From Oscillospiraceae bacterium (GTDB lineage Bacteria; Bacillota; Clostridia; Oscillospirales; Ruminococcaceae): a stretch of 64,000 nucleotides of DNA. The DNA lies in assembly GCA_015067185.1 (NCBI GenBank), contig SVMZ01000008.1:28808-92807 (forward strand), given 5' to 3'. Numbering within the stretch: position 1 is the stretch's first letter; every line of letters begins with the position of its first letter. Under the pieces are notes generated by a model, which saw nothing but the letters and a program-made list of their open reading frames with translations, was not told the DNA's origin and did no database searches. Of the stretch, positions 1 through 9,965 are shown one piece after another. The position numbers were made by a program, and so were the translations under genes.

Positions 1-11
1 CAAAAGAGCAT

Positions 12-557
12 ATGCTGGCGGAGTTGGTGGAAATACTCTGCAAGTATCAGTGGAAATTGATAGAGGAAGAAGTTAAAGAGGGTTACAGTTCTATAATGGC
101 AATTTGTCTGGAGTTGCTGACCATTGCATCTGCCTGTGAGCAGGATGAGGTTGCAAAGGATTTCTTCCTTTCTACCTACCGCAGTGAACTGTGTATGGAA
201 CTGATCCGCAGGAATGATAAGGTTCGAGCCAAAGAAGTGTTCAAGGAATATTGCCCAGAATGGCCAGAGGAATATTTCTCGGAAGCAGAAACCTTGGTTT
301 CAGGTATCGAGTATGCCATATTTTTTACCACCTCCGACTCTGCACCATTGGATATTCGTGTGGCAGGTGCACTTAGAACGATTCTTTCCATCTACAATGT
401 TCCCAAAGAGATTCGGGACGAAAAAATCAGGAAGGTGCTTTCGATGAATTATCAAAAGCTTGGGCTTGATACATTGAAGAAGTTCAGAGAGTATGTAGAT
501 CATACTACCGAACAAGCCCTGTTTAATCTGCTGAAGCGAAAACAGACGGCACGATAA
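12..557 (+). CDS. Hypothetical protein, possibly the C-terminal part of a TetR-like regulator (frame open to window edge)
   Basis: 181 aa ORF; all-helical composition resembling a TetR C-terminal domain; the frame continues upstream of ATG12 to the window edge, so the N-terminus may lie outside. Confidence 0.45.
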   Translation: MLAELVEILCKYQWKLIEEEVKEGYSSIMAICLELLTIASACEQDEVAKDFFLSTYRSELCMELIRRNDKVRAKEVFKEYCPEWPEEYFSEAETLVSGIEYAIFFTTSDSAPLDIRVAGALRTILSIYNVPKEIRDEKIRKVLSMNYQKLGLDTLKKFREYVDHTTEQALFNLLKRKQTAR

Positions 558-599
558 TAATCTTATTGAACAAACAACGGCGAGAGCTGGTTTCTATGA

Positions 600-1049
600 T
601 CCCTATGCAGAGGAAAACGATGTGAAAACAAAAAACAATTTGCAAACTGCATACTCAGCATTGCGCTTGCACTTATAATGGTACTGGGTATGATGCCGAT
701 GATGAGCATGACGGTTTATGTGATAACACAGAGCGGGGCAAGGAAAATACCGTTTGGGTTCACCAATCTGACAGAGGATGAAAAGAAGGCTCTGGAAGAG
801 GCAAAGGCAAAAGCCGAGGAGCTGATAGATACTATTGAGGAGATTACCTCTGAGAATGTAACCCCGGAAAACAAGAGCAATTTGGAAAATGCAAAGGCAG
901 ATATTGCAGATCTGAACTGGCCGGTTGACTCTAACTCTCCTGCAACCGGAGATATTTGGTTGTGGGTAGCTCTCTTGTTCGTAAGCGGTGCAGGAATCCT
1001 TGGAATTACACTGTATGACAGCAAAAGAAGAGCAGCAAGCAGGAGATAA
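600..1049 (+). pseudogene. Small sortase-anchored surface protein with no in-frame start; possible pseudogene
   Basis: C-terminus NSPATGD-hydrophobic-KRRAASRR is a sortase-type signal; signal-peptide-like KKQFANCILSIALALIMVLGMM is in frame upstream of ATG678, but ATG620 and GTG622 are both out of frame. Confidence 0.5.
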
Positions 1050-1066
1050 ATAAAATCGCAATAGGG

Positions 1067-1100
1067 AAGGCGGTAGCGTACGAAATCACTACCGCCTTTC
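1067..1100 (+). terminator. Rho-independent terminator
   Basis: aaggcggtag ... ctaccgcctt inverted repeat followed by T-rich sequence. Confidence 0.65.
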
Positions 1101-1194
1101 ATCATTTTTGCAGCATCCATAAGGTAGTATCCTGAAATTACCTGCCTTATGTAGCGTGTGCATTGGGCATATTTTTTTATTTTTTGTATAAAAC

Positions 1195-1220
1195 AGCCCC
1201 GGTACAACTGTACCGGGGCT
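1195..1220 (-). terminator. Terminator downstream of nifJ
   Basis: Perfect 11-bp stem agccccggtac/gtaccggggct with 4-nt loop; T-rich on the minus strand. Confidence 0.75.
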
Positions 1221-1259
1221 TTCTCACCGCTGAATCAGCGGTAAAGTTTGTGAGAGAAA

Positions 1260-4200
1260 TTACTCAGCATCGTAGGGCTTTGCAAGCTTAACAAGCTTAG
1301 CATACTTCTCTTCAGCAACCTTAGCAGCCTTCTCGAACAGAACGTCAGCTCTGTCGGGGAAGGAGCGGGTGAGGGAGCTGTAACGAACTTCATTCTTGAT
1401 GAAGTCTTCGTAAGAAGCGGTGGGAGCCTTGGAATCGAGCTGGAACGGATTCTTGCCTTCAGCAGCGATGCGCGGATCGTAACGGAAGGTGTGCCAGTAA
1501 CCGGAAGCAACAGCGTTCTTGATCTCGGTCTGAGCCTGAGTCATACCGCCCTTGATACCATGGTTGATGCAGGGAGCGTAAGCAATGATGATGGACGGAC
1601 CGTTGTAGCTCTCAGCCTCAGCGAAAGCCTTGACGCACTGGTTGTAATCAGCGCCCATAGCGATCTGTGCAACATAGACATAGCCATAGCTCATTGCGAT
1701 AGCAGCGAGGTCCTTCTTCTTAACTTCCTTACCGGAAGCTGCGAACTGAGCAACAGCACCTGTCGGGGTGGACTTAGAGGACTGACCGCCGGTGTTGGAG
1801 TAAACTTCGGTATCGAATACGAGGATGTTGACATCTTCGCCAGAGGCGAGAACATGGTCAAGACCGCCGAAACCGATATCGTATGCCCAACCGTCACCAC
1901 CGAGGATCCAGATGGACTTCTTGGAGAGGTAATCCTTGTTCTCAACAATGTACTTAGCAACGTCGCAGTCGCAGTTTTCAACAGCGGCAACAACAGCGTC
2001 AGCAGCAGCCTTGTTGGCAGCGCCATCATCAACAGTGTCGAGATATGCCTTGTAAATAGCCTTCTTAGCTTCGTCGTCGGTGTTGTCATAGAGACCCTGA
2101 ACCTTGGCAATCAGGCTGTCACGCATAGCCTTCTGGCCGAGGAACATACCATAACCATACTCTGCGTTATCCTCGAAGAGGGAGTTAGCCCAGGCAGGAC
2201 CATAGCCCTTGGAGTTAACGGTGTACGGAGTGGAGGGAGCGGAGCCGCCCCAGATGGAGGAGCATCCGGTAGCATTGGCGATATACATTCTGTCGCCGAA
2301 GAGCTGGGTGATGAGTTTTGCATACGGAGTTTCGCCGCAGCCTGCGCATGCGCCGGAGAACTCGAGGAGGGGCTGCTTGAACTGGCTGCCCTTAACGGTG
2401 TTCTCTTTGAACTTAGCAATAACATCAGCCTTGGGCTCAAGGGTCTGGCCGTAAGCGTAAACAGCCTGCTGATCACGCTGAGAATCCAGTTTCTCCATGG
2501 TGAGAGCCTTGTTGCCCTTCTTACCGGGACATACGTTTACGCAGGAACCGCAGCCGGTGCAGTCCAGAACGGAAACGGTCATAACGAACTTGTAGCCGGG
2601 CATACCGGTCATAGCAAGGGACTTGGTGTTTGCGGGAGCGTTAGCAAGCTCTTCTTCTGTCATAGCGATGGGACGGATAACAGCATGCGGGCAGACATAA
2701 GAGCAGAAGTTACACTGGATGCAGTTTTCGGTGTTCCAGGTGGGTACGTCAACTGCTACGCCGCGCTTCTCGAATGCAGCAGAGCCCTGGGGCATGGAGC
2801 CATCTTCACGACCAACGAAGGTGGAAACGGGAAGAGCATCGCCGCGCTGTGCGTTTGCGGGGATAAGAATATCGTTAACGAAATCAACAAGATCCTTGCG
2901 GTCGCCGGTAGCGGTGACAACAGGCATTTCGCCCTCTGCCTCAGCCCAGCTGGCAGGATAGTCAACCTTAACAACGCCTTCGATACCGCGATCGATAGCA
3001 TTGTGGTTCATAGCAACAACTTTTTCACCCTTCTTGCCGTAGGAAGCGGTAGCAGCATCCTTCATGTACTTAACAGCAAGATCAACGGGGATGATCTCAG
3101 CGAGCTTGAAGAAAGCAGCCTGGAGAATGGTATTAACACGTCCGCCAAGACCGAGCTCACGAGCAATAGCAACACCGTCGATGGTGTAGAACTGGATGTT
3201 GTTCTGAGCGATGAAGCGTTTTACGTTGCCGGGTACACGTTTTTCAAGCTCTGCCAGATCCCAACCGCAGTTGAGCAGGAAGATACCGTTCGGCTTAATA
3301 TCCTGAACCATATCGTACTTGTCGATATAGGAGGGGTTGTGGCAAGCTACGAAGTCAGCCTTGTTGATGAGGTAGGTGGACTTGATGGGCTGCTTACCAA
3401 AGCGGAGGTGAGAAACGGTTACGCCGCCGGACTTCTTGGAGTCGTAGGAGAAGTAAGCCTGAGCGTACATGTCGGTGTGGTCACCGATGATCTTGATGGA
3501 GTTCTTGTTAGCACCAACAGTACCATCAGCGCCGAGACCCCAGAACTTACAGCTGGTGGTCCCTTCCGGAGTGGTGTCAACGTTCTCACCGATGGTGAGG
3601 GAGAGGTTGGTAACGTCATCGTTGATACCGATGGTGAATACCTTCTTAGCGGTGCACTCGCAAGCGGTCATGTTGTCATAGACAGCAATGATCTGTGCAG
3701 GAGTGGTATCCTTGGAACCAAGGCCGTAACGTCCGCCGTAAACGGGGAGAGAATCGAACTTGGAGTTCTTGAGAGCAGCAACAACGTCAAGCCAGAGAGG
3801 CTCACCCATAGCGCCGGGCTCCTTGGTACGGTCAAGAACAGTGATCTTCTTGGCGGTATCGGGGATAGCAGCGATGAGGTGCTGTGCGCTGAATGGACGA
3901 TAGAGGCGAACCTTTACGAGGCCAACCTTGCGTCCGAGAGAGTTGAGGTAATCAACAGTTTCTTCGATGGTATCGCAGGCAGAACCCATAGCAATGATGA
4001 TTTCTTCTGCGTCAGCAGCGCCGTAGTAGTTGAAGAGCTGATAGTTGGTGCCGAGCTTGTCATTGACTTTGCCCATGTATTCTTCAACAATAGCGGGAAC
4101 AGCGTTATAGAAGTTGTTGCAGGCTTCTCTTGCCTGGAAGAAGATGTCGGGGTTCTGAGCGGAACCGCGGAGCTTCGGATGTTCAGGATTGAGAGCATCG

Positions 4201-4823
4201 CGGCGGAACTGATCGATAGCTTCGAAATCGGTCATGTCGCGGAGATCTTCATAATCCCAGATGTTGATCTTCTGAACTTCGTGGGAAGTACGGAAACCGT
4301 CAAAGAAGTGAAGGAAGGGAACGCGACCCTTGATTGCTGCGAGGTGAGCAACAGGAGCGAGGTCCATAACTTCCTGAACGCTCTGGGAGCAGAGCATTGC
4401 AAAACCGGTCTGACGGCATGCATATACGTCAGAGTGGTCACCGAAGATGGAAAGAGCGTGGGAAGCAAGTGCACGGGCGGAGACGTTGATAACTCCGGGG
4501 AGCAGCTCGCCGGCGATCTTGTACATGTTCGGGATCATGAGAAGAAGACCCTGAGAAGCGGTGAAGGTTGTTGTGAGAGCACCTGCTGCAAGGGAGCCGT
4601 GTACGGTACCGGAAGCACCGGCCTCGGACTGGAGCTCAGCAACTTTAACTCTCTGACCAAACAGATTCAGACGTCCTTCGGCAGACCATTTGTCAACGGA
4701 TTCAGCCATAGGAGACGAAGGAGTGATCGGGTAGATGGCGGCGACGTCGGTAAACGCATAGGATACATGCGCGGCGGCAGTGTTACCATCCATGGTTTTC
4801 ATTTTGCGTGTGATTTTAGCCAT
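1260..4823 (-). CDS. nifJ: Pyruvate:ferredoxin (flavodoxin) oxidoreductase
   Basis: 1187 aa; YPITPSSPMAE, two 4Fe-4S motifs (CIQCNFCSYVCP, CTGCGSCVNVCP), TPP domain GDGWAYDIGFGG. Confidence 0.97.
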   Translation of the reverse strand: MAKITRKMKTMDGNTAAAHVSYAFTDVAAIYPITPSSPMAESVDKWSAEGRLNLFGQRVKVAELQSEAGASGTVHGSLAAGALTTTFTASQGLLLMIPNMYKIAGELLPGVINVSARALASHALSIFGDHSDVYACRQTGFAMLCSQSVQEVMDLAPVAHLAAIKGRVPFLHFFDGFRTSHEVQKINIWDYEDLRDMTDFEAIDQFRRDALNPEHPKLRGSAQNPDIFFQAREACNNFYNAVPAIVEEYMGKVNDKLGTNYQLFNYYGAADAEEIIIAMGSACDTIEETVDYLNSLGRKVGLVKVRLYRPFSAQHLIAAIPDTAKKITVLDRTKEPGAMGEPLWLDVVAALKNSKFDSLPVYGGRYGLGSKDTTPAQIIAVYDNMTACECTAKKVFTIGINDDVTNLSLTIGENVDTTPEGTTSCKFWGLGADGTVGANKNSIKIIGDHTDMYAQAYFSYDSKKSGGVTVSHLRFGKQPIKSTYLINKADFVACHNPSYIDKYDMVQDIKPNGIFLLNCGWDLAELEKRVPGNVKRFIAQNNIQFYTIDGVAIARELGLGGRVNTILQAAFFKLAEIIPVDLAVKYMKDAATASYGKKGEKVVAMNHNAIDRGIEGVVKVDYPASWAEAEGEMPVVTATGDRKDLVDFVNDILIPANAQRGDALPVSTFVGREDGSMPQGSAAFEKRGVAVDVPTWNTENCIQCNFCSYVCPHAVIRPIAMTEEELANAPANTKSLAMTGMPGYKFVMTVSVLDCTGCGSCVNVCPGKKGNKALTMEKLDSQRDQQAVYAYGQTLEPKADVIAKFKENTVKGSQFKQPLLEFSGACAGCGETPYAKLITQLFGDRMYIANATGCSSIWGGSAPSTPYTVNSKGYGPAWANSLFEDNAEYGYGMFLGQKAMRDSLIAKVQGLYDNTDDEAKKAIYKAYLDTVDDGAANKAAADAVVAAVENCDCDVAKYIVENKDYLSKKSIWILGGDGWAYDIGFGGLDHVLASGEDVNILVFDTEVYSNTGGQSSKSTPTGAVAQFAASGKEVKKKDLAAIAMSYGYVYVAQIAMGADYNQCVKAFAEAESYNGPSIIIAYAPCINHGIKGGMTQAQTEIKNAVASGYWHTFRYDPRIAAEGKNPFQLDSKAPTASYEDFIKNEVRYSSLTRSFPDRADVLFEKAAKVAEEKYAKLVKLAKPYDAE

Positions 4824-4919
4824 GGTTTATTTCCTCCTCGTTAGAATGCTCTCCCTTTTCAGGGAGAATCTTATAATAAATAGAGTGATGAGAATGATGG
4901 TTTTAACCATTCAAAGTCT

Positions 4920-4948
4920 ATTTTAACACAGAAAAATTCAATTGTAAA
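4920..4948 (-). promoter_or_regulatory. Putative sigma-70 promoter of nifJ (TTTACA-17-TAAAAT)
   Basis: Minus strand tttaca-attgaatttttctgtgt-taaaat upstream of nifJ. Confidence 0.5.
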
Positions 4949-5068
4949 GGCTTATGAGGACAAGGAAACAAATAATTTACAGCTTATTCGACCTTAAATT
5001 TTATTATTGGATAAAAAATCCAAAAAAATAGAATAGACATATGTTTTTGAGTGGATTTATAAAAGAAA

Positions 5069-5095
5069 ACCGCTTCGGCAGAAATCCGAAGCGGT
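5069..5095 (-). terminator. Terminator downstream of GH38 gene
   Basis: accgcttcgg/ccgaagcggt stem, T-rich on the minus strand. Confidence 0.7.
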
Positions 5096-5106
5096 CTGAA
5101 AAAGGA

Positions 5107-7533
5107 TCATCCAAGTTCGGTGAGGAGAATCTCACAGATATCGCCGTTATCTGCAAAGAGAACGGTTTTGATTTCCTGGGGAGCAAAGGTAAGGGTAGTC
5201 TTTTTACCAAGAACGGTAACTTCTGCAGTGGTGGTGATGCCGTCTGTTTCGTAGAAGCGGGCAACAAAACCGCTGTCATTTTCAGAATGTTTGAGAGCTT
5301 CAAGAAGAACATTGTCGGTGGAAACAGAGATACCGGTACCGCAATTGGGAAGTTTTCCTTTGTGGTGGGTTTCGGGAATCACATCGAGAGGCTGGTTGAT
5401 AAGCGCAGCTTCTTTGACAATTTCATGTACGCTGATTTCTTCATAGGGACAGATGGCATAGCGGAAGAGTTGTTCTCCCTGATCCTGATATTCCACCATA
5501 TCGTCACGGACACCGTAATGGTCGGCATAGATGCAGCCGCGGGCAATGTTCATGCGCAGTTCACCGCCTTTGACACTGAAGCTGTGCTTGCAGTCACTGG
5601 CGACAGCAACACCCTTGTCCGAGGTGCTGACGGCAGCCCAGCGCTGGGCGGGTTCCTCTTCACCGTTGGTAACTTTCTCAATGAAACCATAAGGCATGGA
5701 ATAGATTGCCTTAGTATCGGTGTTGTCTTCGGCAGCCACGGGGAAAGCAAGCTTGATAAGTTTGAGCTGCTCATTGAAGTTGAGCAGGCACTCGACTTCA
5801 ATGGCCTTGGAATCAGCACAGAGGGAGAAGTCCTGACGGAGTACAGAATTGCCATAACGGCTGGTAACACGGATAGTGGCGCGAAGCGGTCCGTTTTCGG
5901 TGACGACGATGTCGGCACTGCCGAATTCACCGACGATCTGATCAAAGGTGAAAAGATTATGAGCCCAGGTATCGGGTTTGGTATCATCGATAACCAACGG
6001 GCGGGCAAGCGGTGCGCTGTTGATGACCTTACCGGAAGCCTTATCCATCAGAGAAACAATGGTTCCGGTTGCGGAATCGAATTCGGCGCGGAGGAAGCGG
6101 TTTTCAAGAACATATCCTTCTGCTTTTGGAGAATCCTCGACAGCAGCCTCAAAGACTTCGTCCTTATAGATATAGTATGTACTGTAGCCAAGAGGAGCGA
6201 TTTCAGCCACAAAGGCAACGTTTTCACGGCTAAGACCATTGGTCTGGGGACCACGGACATTCTGGAAGGGGAGGGGCTTGCCGTTGGCATCGCAGATGCT
6301 GGATACTTGGGAAGTATTGATTTTAACGAGACGTTTTACCGGGAAACTGTGGGGATTGAAGACAACAAAGGGGGCTCCTTCACCGTTTTTCTCCCAAAGT
6401 CTCCAGCCATTCTTCTGGGGAGGTGCATTGGAGATACCGCGGCCGGTATCAATATTCCAGGAGATTGCCTGAAGAGAGCGGGCACGGACATTAAAGGCTG
6501 TATCAATGGCAGAACTGAACGCGGCTTCGGCGTCGTCATACGCTTCACGGATGGAGCAGCCGGCAAGAATATCATGGAACTGGTTGAAAAGGACAGTTTC
6601 CCATGCAGTTTGCAGTTTGCCCTGCAGAGAGGGGCAGCCAGCGAGAGCACCACTGAGCAGGTTATAGCGCTCGGCAGTGACAAGGGCATTTTCTGCGCGC
6701 TGATTGAGTTTTTTGATGTTGGCGTTGGCAGCATAGCAGCCGCTGGCATGGTGCTGGAGATCCTCGCGTACAATGGGAAGATCCAGGTTAAGGGTACGGA
6801 CATAGTCGAAATAGCGGTCGGGAGAGGCGTAGCGAATTTCATCGCAGATCAGGGTTTCAGCAGTTTTAAGGGCACGGATGCTGGGACCGCCGCCGTGGTT
6901 GCCGACACCGTAGAAAATCATCAGCGGATGCTTCTGTTCTTCCATCAACTCATTATATCTGGTGAGATCCGGGAAATTGCTGCCGCCATCACCATAGCTG
7001 TAGGGGATGCGGTAAACAGTAACACGGCTGCCATCGGGAGACTCCCAAAGAAAGAGAGATTCAGTGAGGTTGGGTTTTTCATCTCTGCTGGGACGCATCA
7101 TAACATATTCGTGGATATCTGCTTTGTTGAACAACTGGGGCAGCATACCGTTATGCCCAAAGGAGTCGACATTATAGCCGAAAGAGGCGATACGGCCGAA
7201 TTTTTCCTTGAAATAGCGCTGAGAATAGAGCAGATGGCGGGCGAAAGCCTCTCCGGAGGGCAGATTGCAGTCCGGCTGAACCCACATGCCGCCGGCGATG
7301 ACCCAGCGTCCTTCGTTAATGCGGGTACGAATCTCTTCAAACATGGCGGGATCGGTTTCTTCCACCCATTTGTAATAACTGGCACAGGCACTGGTAAAGA
7401 TATAGCCGTCAAACTCGTTCATGCGATCAAGTGCAGAGCGGAAAGTAGCCAGAATCTCGGAGAGGCCTTCCGGAAGTTTCCAAAGCCATACCGGGTCGAT
7501 GTGGGCATTGCCTACGAGGAATTTTTTATTCAT
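5107..7533 (-). CDS. Glycoside hydrolase family 38 alpha-mannosidase
   Basis: 808 aa; N-terminal NAHIDPVWLWKLPEG, GGMWVQPDCNLPSGEA and SFGHNGMLPQL motifs of GH38. Confidence 0.93.
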   Translation of the reverse strand: MNKKFLVGNAHIDPVWLWKLPEGLSEILATFRSALDRMNEFDGYIFTSACASYYKWVEETDPAMFEEIRTRINEGRWVIAGGMWVQPDCNLPSGEAFARHLLYSQRYFKEKFGRIASFGYNVDSFGHNGMLPQLFNKADIHEYVMMRPSRDEKPNLTESLFLWESPDGSRVTVYRIPYSYGDGGSNFPDLTRYNELMEEQKHPLMIFYGVGNHGGGPSIRALKTAETLICDEIRYASPDRYFDYVRTLNLDLPIVREDLQHHASGCYAANANIKKLNQRAENALVTAERYNLLSGALAGCPSLQGKLQTAWETVLFNQFHDILAGCSIREAYDDAEAAFSSAIDTAFNVRARSLQAISWNIDTGRGISNAPPQKNGWRLWEKNGEGAPFVVFNPHSFPVKRLVKINTSQVSSICDANGKPLPFQNVRGPQTNGLSRENVAFVAEIAPLGYSTYYIYKDEVFEAAVEDSPKAEGYVLENRFLRAEFDSATGTIVSLMDKASGKVINSAPLARPLVIDDTKPDTWAHNLFTFDQIVGEFGSADIVVTENGPLRATIRVTSRYGNSVLRQDFSLCADSKAIEVECLLNFNEQLKLIKLAFPVAAEDNTDTKAIYSMPYGFIEKVTNGEEEPAQRWAAVSTSDKGVAVASDCKHSFSVKGGELRMNIARGCIYADHYGVRDDMVEYQDQGEQLFRYAICPYEEISVHEIVKEAALINQPLDVIPETHHKGKLPNCGTGISVSTDNVLLEALKHSENDSGFVARFYETDGITTTAEVTVLGKKTTLTFAPQEIKTVLFADNGDICEILLTELG

Positions 7534-7628
7534 GGTATCACCCTCAAAAAGTATTTTGTTAATTGGTTTTACATTAATGATAATATTATTATATCATGTG
7601 GGAAGAAGAGGTGTCAATAGGAAAGGAA

Positions 7629-7665
7629 AAAATGCTGTCCGAATATGGAAAAAGGACAGCATTTT
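7629..7665 (-). terminator. Terminator downstream of YczE/YitT-like gene
   Basis: aaaatgctgtcc ... ggacagcatttt perfect stem. Confidence 0.65.
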
Positions 7666-7668
7666 GAG

Positions 7669-8361
7669 TTATTCAAAATATTTTCGGAAAGAAAATCTGT
7701 CTGTAAAGGAGAAGCGCTTTTCAAAGAAACGGGTAAAAAGCCCGATAAAGGGGCCATTGAGCAGCGTGCAGAGCAGTGTTCCGATGCTGATTCCTTCAAA
7801 CTGCCACAGTCCGAAAAAGGAGAAGGAGAGGACGACGGAAAGAAGGAGACTCAGACAGTCATAAACAGTTTTGGTTTTGCTGATATCAAAATGAAACTTT
7901 CGGGAAATTTCTTTGACGATCAGTTCATAGGCTTCGGGTGAAATATAGGTGTGGAATAACAGGGAAATGGCAGCAGTGTTGATGATAAAGCCGACAGTGT
8001 AGAAGAGAATACGTACAGAGATCATAGTAGTGATGACTTCCGGAAGCAATGATATCAGAAACAGAGCTCCATCCAGCAAAAAACCGTAGAGGATAGCGGT
8101 GAAGAAGGAAAAGAGGTAGGAGAGCTTGAACTTACGTACGATGAGGATGGTGAGCAGAATGAGTACAGCCTGTAAGGTATATTCCGCCATGCCGAAAGAA
8201 AAGAAAGAAAAGGTTTTGGAGAGTTTTAAATGCAGAAGATAGGCGGGGGCAACGATCATGGAGAGTCCAAGATCGGCGGTAGTCATCAGGGACGTACCGA
8301 ATGCCAATATGACGACTCCGAGCAGATAGGCTGTTTCGGCATAAAAATTTCTTTTTGTCAT
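7669..8361 (-). CDS. YczE/YitT-like integral membrane protein
   Basis: 230 aa, multiple TM segments, GTSLMTTADLGLSMIVAPAYLL N-terminal pattern. Confidence 0.7.
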   Translation of the reverse strand: MTKRNFYAETAYLLGVVILAFGTSLMTTADLGLSMIVAPAYLLHLKLSKTFSFFSFGMAEYTLQAVLILLTILIVRKFKLSYLFSFFTAILYGFLLDGALFLISLLPEVITTMISVRILFYTVGFIINTAAISLLFHTYISPEAYELIVKEISRKFHFDISKTKTVYDCLSLLLSVVLSFSFFGLWQFEGISIGTLLCTLLNGPFIGLFTRFFEKRFSFTDRFSFRKYFE

Positions 8362-8716
8362 AGAAGAACCTCTTTAAAAACAAATAAATCTCTTAGGTAT
8401 TTGAATGCAGAAACATCCGAAAGTTCTTTAAGAGTGTAGCACATCGGAAAGATTTTTCAACAGGAAAATGAATAAAGAGAACCATCCCGCCCCGGAAGAA
8501 AAGCGGAGCGGAATGGGATAATGTAGAAACAGATAGGGCAAGCAGCATTTTACTGTCATTGTTTTTAATATCTGCCGGAAGGATAACGATAGCGATTCCC
8601 TCTGTGCGCATTTCAGGCAGTTAGGCATGGGATTATAATACAAATTCCGGGGAATGGATCGTATACGGATGGGAGCGGTTAAAAGAGGGTGGTATTTATT
8701 GGAATGCAGGCAAGCA

Positions 8717-9196
8717 TTATTCCGCCATTTTTTTCAGAGTATCCCCGGCAAGACGGTAGGTAGTCCAGTCATCCATCTGTCGCGCACCGAGGGAAAGATA
8801 AAAATCAATGCTGGGTTGATTCCAGTCGAGGCAGCACCATTCCAGTCTGCCGCAGCCGCGTTCTATGGCGATGCGGGCTAGATGCTTTAAAGTCGCTTTG
8901 CCATAGCCCTTTCCCCTGTATTGCGGAAGGACGAAAAGATCTTCCAGATAGAGTCCGGCACGGCCGAGAAATGTGGAGAAATTGTGGAAGAAAAGAGCAA
9001 AGCCTACTTCGCTTCCGTTTTCCATAACGAAGATAACTTCCGCTTTTTTTCTATCAAAAATCCATTCTGAGAGAAGTTCTTCGGTAGCTACCACCTCATT
9101 CTCCATGTGCTCATAGGCAGCGAGTTCACGGATAAAAAAGAGTATTTTAGCAGTATCGTCTCTGTTGGCATATCGAAATTCAGGATAAACAGGCAT
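8717..9196 (-). CDS. GNAT family N-acetyltransferase
   Basis: YLEDLFVLPQYRGKGYGKATLKHLARIA acetyl-CoA motif. Confidence 0.9.
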   Translation of the reverse strand: MPVYPEFRYANRDDTAKILFFIRELAAYEHMENEVVATEELLSEWIFDRKKAEVIFVMENGSEVGFALFFHNFSTFLGRAGLYLEDLFVLPQYRGKGYGKATLKHLARIAIERGCGRLEWCCLDWNQPSIDFYLSLGARQMDDWTTYRLAGDTLKKMAE

Positions 9197-9404
9197 GAAG
9201 ATATTCCTTTCGGAAAGTTATTTTTCAAAAAAATTATATCATATGCAAAAGTAAAAGGCAACTGATTGAAGCAGATTGGAGAATGAGATATAATGAAGAT
9301 AAAGAAAAACAGAAAATATCTTGGAGACAGAAAGAAAAACGTGAGATTTTACAATAAAAGTTGTATATAGAGATGAGAGGATAAAAGGAGAAAGGAGGAG
9401 CAAG

Positions 9405-9965
9405 ATGGAGGATACAGAGATTATTGAAATGTACTGGGCGAGAGATGAGCGTGCGATTCCTGTCACTGCAGAGAAATATGGAAGTTATTGTGCGGCCATT
9501 GCCGGTAATATTTTGGGAAGCAGGGAGGATGCGGAGGAGTGTGTCAACGATACATGGCTGCAGGTGTGGAAAGCTATCCCGCCGCACAGACCGGGAGGAT
9601 TTGCCGCCTTTTTGGGGAAAATTACGCGCAATCTTGCCATCAACAGGTATAAACGAGGCAGTGCAGAGAAACGTGGCGGAGGGGAAATATCGGCCGTGCT
9701 GGAAGAACTGTCTGAAATGGTGTCAGGAAAAGAAAATACGGAAGCGGAACTGATGAGAAAAGAATTTGCAGAAGCACTCAATGCTTTTTTAAAGGAACTT
9801 CCGGAGGAAAAACGGAATATCTTTGTCTGCCGTTATTGGTACAGTGACAGTGTAACAGAGATTGCAGAACGATATGGGAGGCGGGAAGGTACGGTGTCCA
9901 TGATATTGAGCCGTCTGAGGATAAAGTTACGCAAATATCTTTTGGAAAGGGGATTTGAGCTATGA
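9405..9965 (+). CDS. ECF-type RNA polymerase sigma factor
   Basis: 186 aa with sigma region 2 (SREDAEECVNDTWLQVWKAIPP) and region 4 (LPEEKRNIFVCRYWYSDSVTEIAERYG). Confidence 0.92.
   Translation: MEDTEIIEMYWARDERAIPVTAEKYGSYCAAIAGNILGSREDAEECVNDTWLQVWKAIPPHRPGGFAAFLGKITRNLAINRYKRGSAEKRGGGEISAVLEELSEMVSGKENTEAELMRKEFAEALNAFLKELPEEKRNIFVCRYWYSDSVTEIAERYGRREGTVSMILSRLRIKLRKYLLERGFEL

Noticed and set aside
1491-4844. 1117 aa plus-strand ORF antisense to nifJ
   Set aside because: Low-complexity Val/Gly/Ser/Leu-rich translation typical of the antisense of a codon-biased gene; nifJ on the minus strand is unambiguous
4897-4910. Rex operator upstream of nifJ
   Set aside because: Palindrome ATGGTTTTAACCAT does not match the TTGTTAA-N4-TTAACAA Rex consensus; kept only as a generic operator-like site
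5041-7620. 859 aa plus-strand ORF antisense to the GH38 gene
   Set aside because: No recognisable motifs; antisense shadow of a clear GH38 alpha-mannosidase
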